Below are positions 1 through 8,274 of a stretch of 64,000 bases of DNA, piece by piece. Position numbers and translations under genes: made by a program. The stretch is from Sediminispirochaeta bajacaliforniensis DSM 16054 (GTDB lineage Bacteria > Spirochaetota > Spirochaetia > DSM-16054 > Sediminispirochaetaceae): contig NZ_KB899427.1 in NCBI RefSeq assembly GCF_000378205.1, forward strand, positions 1-64,000. The letters are read 5' to 3'. A model generated the notes under the pieces. That model made no database searches. It worked only from the letters and a program-made list of their open reading frames with translations, and was not told the DNA's origin. Every line of letters begins with the position of its first letter. Position 1 is the first letter of the stretch.

Positions 1-255
1 TTTATAGAGTTCCTGTTCACGCTTTTTCACCTGGTCAAGTTCCTGGTTCTTTTTGTTCTTACGCTCAAAAAGGGAACTCGCATTCTGTAGAAGTTGTTTC
101 TTCCAGGCACTGATCTGGTTGGGATGGACTTCATACTCCTCTGCCAGCTCCTGCAGTGTTTTTTCTTCCTTCAGCGCTTCAAGAGCTACCTTGGCCTTGA
201 ACTCTTCATCAAACTTTCGCCTCACGTACTTCTCCTTGTATATGGTATCATACAT
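1..255 (-). CDS. IS3-family transposase OrfA, N-terminal part
   Basis: This is the helix-turn-helix subunit of an IS3-type transposase; OrfA normally combines with OrfB by frameshifting to make the active enzyme that binds and cuts the element ends. The 85 visible residues start [20 protein letters not shown] and continue with [20 protein letters not shown] and a [16 protein letters not shown] recognition helix, the standard OrfA pattern. A coiled, lysine- and glutamate-rich stretch follows ([18 protein letters not shown]), as expected for the leucine-zipper region. The frame is open to base 1, so the gene is partial only because the window ends. The start ATG sits behind a weak AAGG ribosome site. 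Confidence 0.85.
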   Translation of the reverse strand, partial: MYDTIYKEKYVRRKFDEEFKAKVALEALKEEKTLQELAEEYEVHPNQISAWKKQLLQNASSLFERKNKKNQELDQVKKREQELYK

Positions 256-306
256 CGGAGATTCTACCTTACGCCTTGTTAAAAACTGTTCGGAAATCTG
301 GGCTCA
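1..306 (-). mobile_element. IS3-family insertion sequence, right part (left part outside window)
   Basis: The IS3-type OrfA frame runs off the left edge. About 50 bases before its start codon, read on the minus strand, lies TGAGCCCAGATTTCCGAACA, which begins with the TG terminal dinucleotide usual for IS3 ends and has the look of an IS3 inverted repeat. I therefore place the element's outer end at 306. From 307 the plus strand continues directly as an SH3-domain coding frame, which supports that junction. The other end, OrfB and any target duplication lie outside the window, so activity cannot be judged. Confidence 0.7.
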
Positions 307-694
307 GCATACTTTGCATCTCAGGATAAAGCCCAATACTTCGGCAGGATTCTTTACTACACTGCCTGAAGAAACAAAGGTTCAGGTTGTGGAAGAGGGA
401 TGGACCCAAATCATCGACGACATCACCGCCCCCTGGTTCGAGGTGATAAGCGAATCAGGTTATAAGGGGTGGTGCTTTGGCGGGTAACTTGCAGAAATAC
501 AACCTGCCGTGGCCGATAGCCCGCCGACTACAGAGACAAAAACGGCTCCTGTTGCTGCTGGCCCAAATGCAGATTCCCACGGCTCTAATCTAAGATCGAT
601 ACTGCGGGATCTTTCTTTTGCAAAGATTGCCACCGGTATCGTTATTGTTGCGCTTTTGGGTTTGGGGTTTTACTTCCGCAAAAAACAGCAGTAA
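307..694 (+). pseudogene. SH3-domain membrane protein, cut by the IS and stopped by an in-frame TAA
   Basis: Reading one frame from the IS junction gives a bacterial SH3 domain (LRIKPNTSAGFFTTLPEETK, then VQVVEEGW, ITAPWFEV and GYKGWCFGG). The domain normally ends in GYL, and here the tyrosine codon position is TAA (485-487), followed in the same frame by LAEIQPAVADSPP. The frame then runs through a low-complexity proline/threonine linker to a single C-terminal membrane helix (IATGIVIVALLGLGFYF) and a basic RKKQQ end. The two halves therefore belong to one former gene. The N-terminus is missing because of the IS insertion. Spirochaetes often have such SH3-linker-membrane proteins; the function is unknown. 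Two independent lesions make a working product unlikely. Confidence 0.75.
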
Positions 695-699
695 GCAAT

Positions 700-845
700 G
701 GCCCTGGAGTCCCGCGGGGACGAGGAGGGCGATCGGGAGTGAGCCCGTGCCCGAGTCCCGGAAACGCGGGGCGAAGCGTTGGAGCGGAAAGCCCGGCCCC
801 GCGCAGCGGGGAGCCGCCCCAAAATATTCGGGCAATGAGACACGG
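700..845. repeat. GC-rich structured intergenic element
   Basis: A stretch of about 145 bases is far richer in G and C than its neighbours. It contains perfect short hairpins, for example GTCCC-GCG-GGGAC (709-721) and CCCCGC-GCA-GCGGGG (797-811), together with GGGGCGAAGCG and GCCCGGCCCC blocks that can pair over longer distances. No coding frame in it resembles a protein. It looks like a dispersed palindromic element of the REP/MITE kind, but only one copy is present here, so repetition is an inference. Confidence 0.4.
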
Positions 846-897
846 TAGATTTTATGGCTATGCGAAGTCACGATGCAGGGAATAAACAAAAAAAGTT

Positions 898-971
898 TGA
901 ACGCGACGGGATTCGAACCCACGACTTCCACCTCCGGAGGGTGGCGCTCTATCCAGCTGAGCTACGCGTCC
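898..971 (-). tRNA. tRNA-Arg (anticodon CCG)
   Basis: The minus strand folds as a full tRNA. It has acceptor GGACGCG paired with CGCGTTC, a D arm GCTC...GAGC, anticodon stem CCACC/GGTGG around loop CTCCGGA giving anticodon CCG, and a T arm with TTCGAAT. The discriminator base is A and the 3' CCA is not encoded. It decodes the arginine codon CGG. A strong promoter lies just upstream. Confidence 0.95.
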
Positions 972-983
972 AGTGTGAAGATT

Positions 984-1013
984 ACTATAGCGATATGAAC
1001 GCCCCTCTGTCAA
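984..1013 (-). promoter_or_regulatory. Promoter of tRNA-Arg
   Basis: On the minus strand TTGACA (1008-1013) and TATAGT (984-989) are separated by 18 bases, and the tRNA begins 12 bases after the -10 box. This is a near-consensus housekeeping sigma-factor promoter. Confidence 0.7.
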
Positions 1014-1108
1014 GGAGGTGTGGGCATGGGGAATTTACGGTGTTGTCAGAAGGGAGAACCGACCGCAGGAACACGGCAAACAGAGGCTTGTCCCCTGCAG
1101 GGCAATTC

Positions 1109-1138
1109 TTGACAGCAACGGCCGGAGCAGGCTATCGT
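1109..1138 (+). promoter_or_regulatory. Possible promoter of the rhomboid gene, suggesting a leaderless mRNA
   Basis: TTGACA (1109-1114) is followed after 18 bases by TATCGT (1133-1138). Transcription would start at or next to the ATG at 1146, and no ribosome-binding sequence is visible before that ATG. The -10 match is weak, so this is tentative. Confidence 0.35.
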
Positions 1139-1145
1139 TAGGCAC

Positions 1146-1703
1146 ATGAAGATACGCTATAATGCACCGGTAACCCTCACCTTCGCCCTTATATCCGCGA
1201 CAGTACTGCTTCTCGACCAGCTTTTTGGTCTCCATTTGATCTCCACCTTTTTCATCGTTCCGGGCAAGGGCGGGTTTGACCCTAGTTTTGCCCCCGGCTA
1301 TCTTCGTCTCGTTACTCATATTATCGGCCACGTGGGATGGCAACATCTTTTGGGGAATTTCTCCCTCATCCTTTTGATAGGCCCGATTCTCGAGGAGAAA
1401 TACGGCTCTTCATCCCTGCTCGTCATGATTCTTCTCACCGCACTGATCACGGGACTTCTCAATGTGCTCTTTTTCCCGACGGCGCTGCTCGGTGCCAGCG
1501 GAGTGGCATTCATGATGATCCTGCTTGTCAGCTTCACCAATATCAGAAGTGGTGATGTACCCCTCACCTTTATTTTGATCCTTCTTTTCTATCTTGCCAG
1601 AGAGGTCATGAACAGCTTACAGACCAATCAGATTTCGGAATTTGCTCATATTGTCGGCGGGTTCTGTGGGAGTCTCTTTGGTTTTCTGAAGCCAAGGCGT
1701 TAA
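1146..1703 (+). CDS. Rhomboid-family intramembrane serine protease
   Basis: This is a rhomboid protease, which cuts membrane proteins inside the bilayer using a serine-histidine pair. The 185-residue protein is almost entirely hydrophobic, with about six membrane helices. The family signature GASG lies at 116-119, making Ser118 the nucleophile, and His168 in EFAHIVGG is the expected partner. The GHVGWQHLLGNFSL segment (61-74) matches the conserved HxxxN loop and helix. It is a minimal rhomboid without extra domains. No operon partner is close: tRNA-Arg lies upstream on the other strand, and a gene remnant lies downstream. The substrate is unknown. Confidence 0.88.
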   Translation: MKIRYNAPVTLTFALISATVLLLDQLFGLHLISTFFIVPGKGGFDPSFAPGYLRLVTHIIGHVGWQHLLGNFSLILLIGPILEEKYGSSSLLVMILLTALITGLLNVLFFPTALLGASGVAFMMILLVSFTNIRSGDVPLTFILILLFYLAREVMNSLQTNQISEFAHIVGGFCGSLFGFLKPRR

Positions 1704-1758
1704 CCTGCCGGGAAGCCTCACGTTCCAAACTCATCCATCGACGACAGAAGAGTCTCCG

Positions 1759-2061
1759 TTATAGAAAAGGACCAGTAATCGACCTGCCATATGGTATCAG
1801 GATCGGCAAGGAGAATCGATTGAAAAGCGTCCCCCGCCGATGATCGAAACTGGAGGCCTGTAAGATTAATTCGACGTGATCCTCACGTGCATGAAATTCC
1901 ACAACTTGGGGGAAATAACCGGGACGCGAGTTTTCTCTGGAGGTCCCGACAACACCGTTTTTCGCTAACACCGTTCCGTCGAGATAAAGGGCATAGCCAA
2001 AGCGGTAAAACGAAACGAGGAGGGATCTTTCCACACTCCGGATTCGAAAAACTGTTTCAGA
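1759..2061 (-). pseudogene. Remnant of a 7TMR-DISM sensor protein (extracellular domain)
   Basis: The minus strand between two stops reads SETVFRIRSVERSLL, FGYALYLDGTVLAKNGVVGT, SRENSRPGYFPQVVEF and LILQASSFDHRRGT. This is the pattern of the 7TMR-DISM extracellular domain type 2 (YxLYVNGxxxxxNGxVGTS, PxYxPxxxxF, SNFxHRxGG), a jelly-roll ligand-binding domain found ahead of seven membrane helices in sensor kinases and cyclases. Nothing of the membrane part or an output domain follows, and the N-terminal signal region is absent. It is therefore a decayed fragment of a larger signalling gene. The rest of 1704-2198 has no recognisable coding content. Confidence 0.6.
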
Positions 2062-2198
2062 CTAATTTTTTCCCATCACTCTTCCTACAGTCTCTCCTTT
2101 TATCCGCTATGCGTACAGAGTATCACCGGCTCATTGCAAAATCTACGTCCTTCTCCAAAGATTGCCCAACGACCTTTTTTCTGATATGCTCATGGACT

Positions 2199-2366
2199 AT
2201 GAAACTTCAGATAAATCCCCGAGGAAACGGCGCCTGCCCCATCTGTTTACATAATGGCCGCTGTCAACTTCAGATGGCCCTTCAGGATGCCCTCCGGGAA
2301 AAAGAGAAAAACGAAGAGCTTGAATTGGTCATCTATACCTGCCCCCGTTTTAAGGAGAAATTTTAA
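2199..2366 (+). CDS. Small four-cysteine protein, possibly metal-binding
   Basis: This 55-residue protein starts MKLQINPRGNGACPIC and carries cysteines at 13, 16, 22 and 48 (CPICLHNGRC ... YTCPRF), a spacing that could hold zinc or an iron-sulfur cluster. Between them lies a charged helix (LREKEKNEELE). It ends three bases before prfA and is probably co-transcribed with the prfA-prmC-relA group. No clear ribosome-binding sequence precedes its ATG, so the start is chosen as the only ATG in frame near the conserved-looking part. I do not recognise a characterised family; a link to translation is only suggested by position. Confidence 0.6.
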   Translation: MKLQINPRGNGACPICLHNGRCQLQMALQDALREKEKNEELELVIYTCPRFKEKF

Positions 2367-2369
2367 GCG

Positions 2370-3437
2370 ATGATCGACAAGTTAGAAAGCATTGCCTCAC
2401 GTTTTTCCGAGATTGAAAAACGTCTCGGTGAGCCGGATACCATGAAAGACATGCACCTCTACAAAGAGCTAAGTCAGGAGCATGCCGCATTAAAGGATAC
2501 GGTCGAAGAGTTTGGCCACTATAAGGAATTACTCTCCGGTATCGAAGAAACGAAACAGCTTCTTGAATCGGAAAGCGACCATGAAATGAGGGAAATGGCC
2601 GAGGTTGAGCTCGAAGAGTTGAAAGATCATCTGGAAAAGAGCGAAAAGCGCCTGAAAACTCTTCTTGTTCCAAAGGACCCTCTGGACGGGAAAAACACCA
2701 TCATTGAAATTCGTGCCGGAACCGGGGGGGACGAGGCTTCGCTCTTTGCCGCCGACCTGTATAGAATGTATTCCCGCTTCAGCGAGCAAAAAGGATGGAA
2801 GCTGGAAATGATGGAATCCAGCGATACCGAGGTCGGAGGGTTCAAAGAGGTCATCTTTTCTATTTCGGGAAAAGAGGTCTATGGCAACCTCCGCTACGAA
2901 AGCGGAGTCCATCGGGTCCAGCGGGTTCCTTCCACCGAAAGCCAGGGAAGGATTCATACATCGGCGGTGACGGTAGCGGTGTTGCCCGAGGCTGAAAAGA
3001 CCGATATCGATATCAGTCCCGAGGACCTGAAGATCGATGTCTTCCGTTCTTCCGGCCCCGGCGGACAGAGTGTTAATACCACCGACTCGGCGGTCAGGGT
3101 TACCCACATTCCTACGGGGGTGGTTGTCACCTGTCAGGATGAAAAGAGCCAGCTGAAAAATAAGGCAAAGGCGCTGCGGGTTCTCAGAGCACGTCTGTAT
3201 GAGGCGGAAGAGATGAAGCAACGCAAGGAGCGGGACCAGGCAAGAAAGAGTCAAATCGGTTCGGGAGACCGTTCCGAGCGGATCAGAACCTATAACTTCC
3301 CCCAGAACAGGGTGACCGATCATAGGATCAACCTGACCCTGTACAAACTTGACCAGGTGATGGAGGGTGCGCTGAACGAGTTGATTGACGCACTTAAGCT
3401 GAGCATCACCGAGGAGCTGCTGAAGCAGCACGCTTGA
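2370..3437 (+). CDS. prfA: Peptide chain release factor 1 (RF1)
   Basis: RF1 recognises UAA and UAG stop codons in the ribosomal A site and triggers release of the finished peptide. The 355-residue protein has the normal family length. The catalytic GGQ motif lies at 231-233 within [20 protein letters not shown], and the stop-codon-reading PxT-type tripeptide is Pro187-Ser188-Thr189 (RVPSTES), which separates RF1 from the SPF motif of RF2. The N-terminal helical domain covers roughly 1-100. It overlaps prmC, whose product methylates the glutamine of GGQ; this is the classic bacterial arrangement. Confidence 0.97.
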   Translation: MIDKLESIASRFSEIEKRLGEPDTMKDMHLYKELSQEHAALKDTVEEFGHYKELLSGIEETKQLLESESDHEMREMAEVELEELKDHLEKSEKRLKTLLVPKDPLDGKNTIIEIRAGTGGDEASLFAADLYRMYSRFSEQKGWKLEMMESSDTEVGGFKEVIFSISGKEVYGNLRYESGVHRVQRVPSTESQGRIHTSAVTVAVLPEAEKTDIDISPEDLKIDVFRSSGPGGQSVNTTDSAVRVTHIPTGVVVTCQDEKSQLKNKAKALRVLRARLYEAEEMKQRKERDQARKSQIGSGDRSERIRTYNFPQNRVTDHRINLTLYKLDQVMEGALNELIDALKLSITEELLKQHA

Positions 3438-4366
3438 TGGCCATACAACAGCCACGCCTCCAAAGCTACAGGGATGCCCTGGTCTGGGCATCCGGCCTGC
3501 TTGAAGCAGCGGGAGAAGTGCTTACCGATACTCCCGGATTGGATGCCTCCCTGCTTTTGGCTCATGCCGCAGGAATCGACAGGACAACGGTTTTCGTCAG
3601 GCTCCCGGATAGACTTTCGGAAAAAGAGGCCAATCGGTTTCGCACGCTTATTCATAAACGCCTTACGGGCACGCCGGTAAGCTATCTGACCGGCCGCAGG
3701 GAGTTCTGGGGCCTCGATTTTCTGGTAAACAACGAGGTTCTCATCCCCAGGCCGGACACGGAGACCCTGGTTGAAGCAGCCCTTGAGGCAATCGGGGCGG
3801 GGATGCAGGAAGCAGGACAGAGAAAGGGGATGCGCGGCGGCGGACTTCGTATCCTCGACCTTTGCTGCGGATCGGGCTGTATCGGTATAGCCCTTGCTTC
3901 CGAATTGCCGGAAGCCGAAGTTGTTTTATCCGATATCAGCAGCGCAGCCGTTGATATCGCCCTGAGGAATCGGCAACGACTGTTACCTGCCGATCAAGAT
4001 ATCGTGGTAATGCGTAGTGACCTGTTCGAGGGGCTTTCTACAATGGCGCCTTTCGACCTTATCGTCACCAACCCACCCTACCTCACCGATGATGAGGCGG
4101 ACGCAATGGCCTCGGCCGGGTGGGAAGAACCGGACGGGGCCTTGAGAGGCGGAAAGGAAGGCCTTTCACTTATCAGAAAGATCATCCCCGCATCACTACG
4201 CGTTCTCCGCTCCGAAGGATATCTTTTTATAGAATCGGCATCTTCACAAAGCGGCGAAATTTCCCGTATGCTTCAAGAAGCGGGTTTCCTGAGGGTATCG
4301 GTCAAAAAGGACCTTGCAGGAAGAGATCGAGTTACCGGAGGACAATGGGCGAAAAAGAGGATATAG
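3437..4366 (+). CDS. prmC: Release factor glutamine methyltransferase PrmC (HemK)
   Basis: PrmC uses S-adenosylmethionine to methylate the glutamine in the GGQ motif of release factors, which speeds termination. The 309 residues comprise an N-terminal helical substrate-binding domain (about 1-85) and a Rossmann methyltransferase domain. The SAM-binding loop is DLCCGSGCIG (141-150), and the catalytic NPPY motif is at 212-215 in TNPPYL. The ATG overlaps the prfA stop by one base (TGATG), implying translational coupling; a TTG three bases earlier is less likely. relA follows after six bases. Confidence 0.95.
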   Translation: MAIQQPRLQSYRDALVWASGLLEAAGEVLTDTPGLDASLLLAHAAGIDRTTVFVRLPDRLSEKEANRFRTLIHKRLTGTPVSYLTGRREFWGLDFLVNNEVLIPRPDTETLVEAALEAIGAGMQEAGQRKGMRGGGLRILDLCCGSGCIGIALASELPEAEVVLSDISSAAVDIALRNRQRLLPADQDIVVMRSDLFEGLSTMAPFDLIVTNPPYLTDDEADAMASAGWEEPDGALRGGKEGLSLIRKIIPASLRVLRSEGYLFIESASSQSGEISRMLQEAGFLRVSVKKDLAGRDRVTGGQWAKKRI

Positions 4367-4372
4367 AAACAG

Positions 4373-6379
4373 ATGCTTAGCAGAATTGAGAAATTTAACA
4401 CCAAGCTTTCTCGTTTTCCCGAAAAAGAGCGTCAAAGGATCCTCGAGGCTGCCGCATGGGCCAAGGAGCTCCATAAAAATCAGAAACGGGCCAGTGGCGA
4501 GCCCTACTTTATACATCCGCTGCAGGTAGCGGAATTTCTGATCGATCTCGGCCTTGACCAGGAGGCGATCATAGCGGCCCTTCTTCACGATGTTCTGGAA
4601 GATACGGATATCGAACTGCCGGAGCTTCGTAAAAGGTTTGGTAAGCAGATAGGAGCTCTGGTAGACGGGGTTACAAAGATATCGATTGTCAAGGCGAAGA
4701 GTAAGAGTGTCCAGGAAGCCGAAACCATCCGTAAGATGCTCTTCGCCATGACCCGGGATATCCGGGTCATTATTATTAAGCTTGCGGATAAGTATCACAA
4801 CATGAGTACCCTGGAGTACCTTACTCCGGAAAAGCGAAAGGCGATTGCTACCGAATGCCTTGATATCTACGCCCCCCTTGCCGACCGCCTGGGTATCAGC
4901 TGGCTCAAGGCAGAACTTGAGGATCTTGCCCTTAAACACCTCAATCCCAGTGCCTGGGAATATATCAACCAGTTTGTGGCCAGTAAGAAAACCGAACGGG
5001 CCAATTACCTGAAAAAGATTGAGCGGACCCTGTTGAAGGCAGCAGCGGCAGAAAAAATCGATATAGAGGTCATGGCGAGGGCAAAGCATCTCTACTCCAT
5101 CTACCTTAAGATGAAACGTCGCAAGAAGGATATCTCCGAAATTTACGACCTCTTGGGGATCAGGATCATCTGCTCGACAACTGGCGAGTGCTACACCCTC
5201 CTTGGGGTCGTCCACAAGCTCTGGCCGCCTATCGAAGGTCGCTTCAAAGACTATATCGCCATGCCCAAGGCGAATAACTATCAGAGCCTTCATACCACGG
5301 TAATGGGATTCGATGGTCAGTTGATCGAGATTCAAATTCGCACACGCGAAATGCACAACCTGGCGGAGTACGGAATAGCGGCCCACTGGGTTTATAAGCA
5401 GGATGGCTCGCGTTCTGATGCAAAAAGCATGCAGGAATTGCCTCTGATCAATAAGCTCAAGCGTTGGGACAGCAGTAAGACAAGTAGTGATTCCTTTCTC
5501 GAAGAGATCAAGGCCGACCTCCTTAAGGATTCGATCTATGTCTTCACCCCAAGAGGACATATCGTCGAGCTGCCAAAAAATGCCACTGCCATCGACTTTG
5601 CATATCATATCCATACCGAAGTGGGCAATAAAACCGTAGGGGCAAAAGCAGACGGTCAGATCATTCCTCTCAACCAGCCCCTAAAGAACACCCAGGTCAT
5701 CGAAATACTTACCAGCAATAATGCCCATCCCCATGTGAACTGGTTAAGATCGGTGAGGACCAGCAGAGCAAGGCTGAAGATACGCCATTGGCTCAACCAG
5801 CATGAAGAGAATCTCTTCATCGATAAAAGTATCATTGCAAAGAAGGGACCGACGAAGGGAGAGGAGACGGTCCTCAAGGTTCCATCCTCGTCGTCTGAGA
5901 AGGGAACCACCATCATCAAACAGGTTATGGACCGTGCCCGTCTCGCCTTCAAGATTGGCGATGAAAAAAACATGATGATCAGTATAGCCCACTGTTGCAG
6001 TCCCTCTCCCGGCGACGATATTGTCGGCTATGTATCACGGGGACGAGGGATCATCGTTCATAAACGGAGCTGTCCGAACCTTCGCCACATCGGGGATATC
6101 GAAGAGAGGACCATCGAAGTCGAATGGGAAGCCGCGAGTCCCAAAACCACTAGGCAATTTAAGGTTACAAGCCGCATGACCAGTGATCTCTTTTCGGAAA
6201 TCGAGGGTGCCGTCAAGAAATACCAGGGCCACCTGATTGAAGGAAAACTGGAAGAGGATATGAAGGGAACCCTGTCGGGAAGATTTACCATGGAGCTGGA
6301 GGGCCGGGACGATTATAAAAAGGTGCTCAAGAGCCTTAGAACCATTCCCTCGATTATTAATATCTATCCTCTCGATTGA
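4373..6379 (+). CDS. Bifunctional (p)ppGpp synthetase/hydrolase, RelA/SpoT family
   Basis: This 668-residue Rel enzyme makes and degrades the alarmone (p)ppGpp in the cytoplasm. The hydrolase HD domain is intact: His48 in FIHPL and His72-Asp73 in ALLHDVLEDT are the metal ligands. The synthetase domain follows with YDLLGIRIIC, GRFKDYIAMPKANNYQSLHT and EIQIRTREMHNLAEYGIAAH, all motifs of an active enzyme. A TGS domain (SIYVFTPRGHIVELP) and a C-terminal ACT domain complete the long form. Both activities should therefore be present, as in bacteria with a single Rel protein. It is the last gene of the prfA-prmC group. A hairpin overlaps its stop. Confidence 0.95.
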   Translation: MLSRIEKFNTKLSRFPEKERQRILEAAAWAKELHKNQKRASGEPYFIHPLQVAEFLIDLGLDQEAIIAALLHDVLEDTDIELPELRKRFGKQIGALVDGVTKISIVKAKSKSVQEAETIRKMLFAMTRDIRVIIIKLADKYHNMSTLEYLTPEKRKAIATECLDIYAPLADRLGISWLKAELEDLALKHLNPSAWEYINQFVASKKTERANYLKKIERTLLKAAAAEKIDIEVMARAKHLYSIYLKMKRRKKDISEIYDLLGIRIICSTTGECYTLLGVVHKLWPPIEGRFKDYIAMPKANNYQSLHTTVMGFDGQLIEIQIRTREMHNLAEYGIAAHWVYKQDGSRSDAKSMQELPLINKLKRWDSSKTSSDSFLEEIKADLLKDSIYVFTPRGHIVELPKNATAIDFAYHIHTEVGNKTVGAKADGQIIPLNQPLKNTQVIEILTSNNAHPHVNWLRSVRTSRARLKIRHWLNQHEENLFIDKSIIAKKGPTKGEETVLKVPSSSSEKGTTIIKQVMDRARLAFKIGDEKNMMISIAHCCSPSPGDDIVGYVSRGRGIIVHKRSCPNLRHIGDIEERTIEVEWEAASPKTTRQFKVTSRMTSDLFSEIEGAVKKYQGHLIEGKLEEDMKGTLSGRFTMELEGRDDYKKVLKSLRTIPSIINIYPLD

Positions 6380-6408
6380 GGTAGTGCCGCAAATAGTGGC
6401 GGTACCTC
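6378..6408 (+). terminator. Hairpin at the end of relA
   Basis: GAGGTA-(GTG)-CCGC pairs with GCGG-TACCTC around an eight-base loop, with a three-base bulge in the left arm. It overlaps the relA stop and separates relA from the convergent gene. No U-tract follows, so it is a weak or bidirectional terminator at best. Confidence 0.4.
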
Positions 6409-6411
6409 CCG

Positions 6412-7005
6412 TCACCCGCCGAGATATTCCGCAAGGGAACGTTCGAACTCTTCCTGATCGATCGCCCCCTTTATAAAAAGCGCAATCAATTCCTGTATAT
6501 CGGAAGGGAAATGCTCCCAGTAGCGCTTTTGCCACTGTCCCATCTCTTTCTCAAGGGAACGAACCTGCCGGGAATCCATCAAACCAAGAGAATAATCGAC
6601 GAACTGACGCACCATGGTTTCGAGCATCTGGGAGGGAATACTGTTTCCTTTGTCTGCAGACTTGCGGGGGGAGGCTTTTTCTCTTTGCGACGAAGAAGAA
6701 CTGTGGGGCATCCAGGCGGCCATCAATTCCTCGATCTGGCGCTCGGTCAATTCAGGTGCTTCAGAACGGATCATTTTTTCGACAAATTCCACTACCGTTT
6801 TTCGAATCATCTCACGGCTGCCGGCAAGCTGCTCATTCATTCCCGTAGCCATTTCTTCGGCAAGCCGCCCCGGCGCAAAACCGAAAAGTCCACCGTCATC
6901 GGCTCCGCGGCGCCGCTCGATAGCCTTTTCGATGACTTCAAGTTCGGCAAGAGATGCGTGATTGAGTATCGCATCAATAACCTGGTACAGCTCCTCTCTT
7001 TGCAT
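6412..7005 (-). CDS. Hypothetical helical protein
   Basis: The 197-residue product starts MQREELYQVIDAILNHASLA. It is predicted from composition to be mostly helical and soluble, without signal peptide or membrane segments. A serine-rich charged linker (HSSSSSQREKASPRKSADKG) separates an N-terminal half with ERRRGADDGGLFGF from a C-terminal half with repeated amphipathic segments (MLETMVRQFVDYSLGL, ELIALFIKGAIDQEEFERSL). I do not recognise the family. It lies four bases downstream of an MFS gene and is probably co-transcribed with it. The start was chosen at the ATG just after the MFS stop; longer open sequence upstream overlaps the transporter. Confidence 0.65.
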   Translation of the reverse strand: MQREELYQVIDAILNHASLAELEVIEKAIERRRGADDGGLFGFAPGRLAEEMATGMNEQLAGSREMIRKTVVEFVEKMIRSEAPELTERQIEELMAAWMPHSSSSSQREKASPRKSADKGNSIPSQMLETMVRQFVDYSLGLMDSRQVRSLEKEMGQWQKRYWEHFPSDIQELIALFIKGAIDQEEFERSLAEYLGG

Positions 7006-7009
7006 AGTC

Positions 7010-8266
7010 CTATTTTCGCACGCGTCGTTCGATTTCCGCAAGGAGCAGGAACAGCAGAGATATAAAAAGAGCAAAGCCACCAGCCAAAGGCCAAATCGCA
7101 GAGATCCCATGCTTTTCGATGAGAGGCCCCGCGAACAAAGGACCGAAGGCGTTTCCGGCTCCCAGAAGAATCGGAAAGAAGGCGTTGAAGCGACCACGAT
7201 GGGTAATGGGGGTATGGTTTGCCACATAGACGCTTGAATGGGTAAAGGAAAGAATTTCACCAAGGGTCCAGATCACCGCACAGACCAGGATGAGAGAAAA
7301 GCTCCGGGTAATATAGAGCCCGCCGAACCCCAAACCGTATAAAAGGGCCGCAAGGGCAACGGCAATGATCGGACGCAGATCCCGGGTAAGGGCGACCACC
7401 CCGGTCGTCAGAAGGGTAACGGTAAGGGCATTCACCGTCATAAGCGTACCGAAGTAGACCGTACCGTTATCGGGAAAAAGTTTCAGAAGATAAAGCGGAA
7501 GGGAAAAATTCATCTGACTATAGACCATATTGAGAAAGGGCATGAGAAAAAGAAAGGCGAAAAGGAAGGGGCGTCTGAGAAGAACCACAAGGGTCGAGCC
7601 GACTTCCGAACGTTCATCACTCTCATCCCGATATCCGGCGCTGATTTGCTCTTCGGTGGGGCGGGATTCTGTTACCAGGAGAATGATGAAGATAACGGAG
7701 AGAAAGGTGGTTCCGGCATCACCAAAGAAAAGCCAGGGGGCATGGTTACGATAGAGAAATCCGGCAATAAGCGGACCAACGGCAAAGCCTATGTTTGTCC
7801 CCAAATAGATAAGGCCGAAGGCAGCCTGTCGATTTTTCGGCGTAGTCAGATCCGTGGTGATGGCCTGACTAACGGGATACACACCGCCGGAGAAAAACTG
7901 GCTAAGAATGAGGAACCAGGGAAGCATGGGAGAATGATCTAAGAAACCGCAGGGAATAAAGCAGGCAGCGGCAGCGATCTGGCTAAAAACCAGCACTCGC
8001 TTTCTCCCGATACTGTCGGTAAGCTTCCCGGCTATAAGACTGCCGGGGACAAAGGCAAGGGCGGCCAAAAGCAGGTAACGCCCGGCGGCCGCCTCGCCGA
8101 GGCCGAGGCGGTCGGTAAGAAAGAGTGTCATGAAGGGGTGTACAAAACTACCTATTGAATTAATGATCCTGGCGAAAAAGAGAGCATAAACGCTTTTAGG
8201 TAAGCCACGATAGGTACGAAAGAGGGAAACAGGGGGTAGCTGGCCGGGTTTTCCGGAGAGAGCCAT
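7010..8266 (-). CDS. Major facilitator superfamily transporter
   Basis: This 418-residue inner-membrane carrier has twelve predicted helices in two halves. The loop between helices 2 and 3 carries the MFS signature as GKLTDSIGRKRVLVFSQ, and the region around DLTTPKNRQAAFGLIYLGTN is typical of drug/proton antiporters of the MdtH/YajR kind. The C-terminal end is basic (EIERRVRK). The substrate cannot be read from the sequence; export of a small hydrophobic compound is the usual role. It sits between ychF (nine bases upstream) and the hypothetical helical gene, all on the minus strand, so one transcript is likely. Confidence 0.85.
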   Translation of the reverse strand: MALSGKPGQLPPVSLFRTYRGLPKSVYALFFARIINSIGSFVHPFMTLFLTDRLGLGEAAAGRYLLLAALAFVPGSLIAGKLTDSIGRKRVLVFSQIAAAACFIPCGFLDHSPMLPWFLILSQFFSGGVYPVSQAITTDLTTPKNRQAAFGLIYLGTNIGFAVGPLIAGFLYRNHAPWLFFGDAGTTFLSVIFIILLVTESRPTEEQISAGYRDESDERSEVGSTLVVLLRRPFLFAFLFLMPFLNMVYSQMNFSLPLYLLKLFPDNGTVYFGTLMTVNALTVTLLTTGVVALTRDLRPIIAVALAALLYGLGFGGLYITRSFSLILVCAVIWTLGEILSFTHSSVYVANHTPITHRGRFNAFFPILLGAGNAFGPLFAGPLIEKHGISAIWPLAGGFALFISLLFLLLAEIERRVRK

Positions 8267-8274
8267 GGTGCGGC

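Noticed and set aside
509-694. Independent small membrane protein with its own start
   Set aside because: It is in the same frame as the SH3 domain just upstream, and the stop between them falls exactly where the SH3 domain should continue.
4244-5614. Long minus-strand open frame opposite relA
   Set aside because: relA is complete with all domains on the plus strand; the opposite frame has no recognisable motif and no ribosome site.
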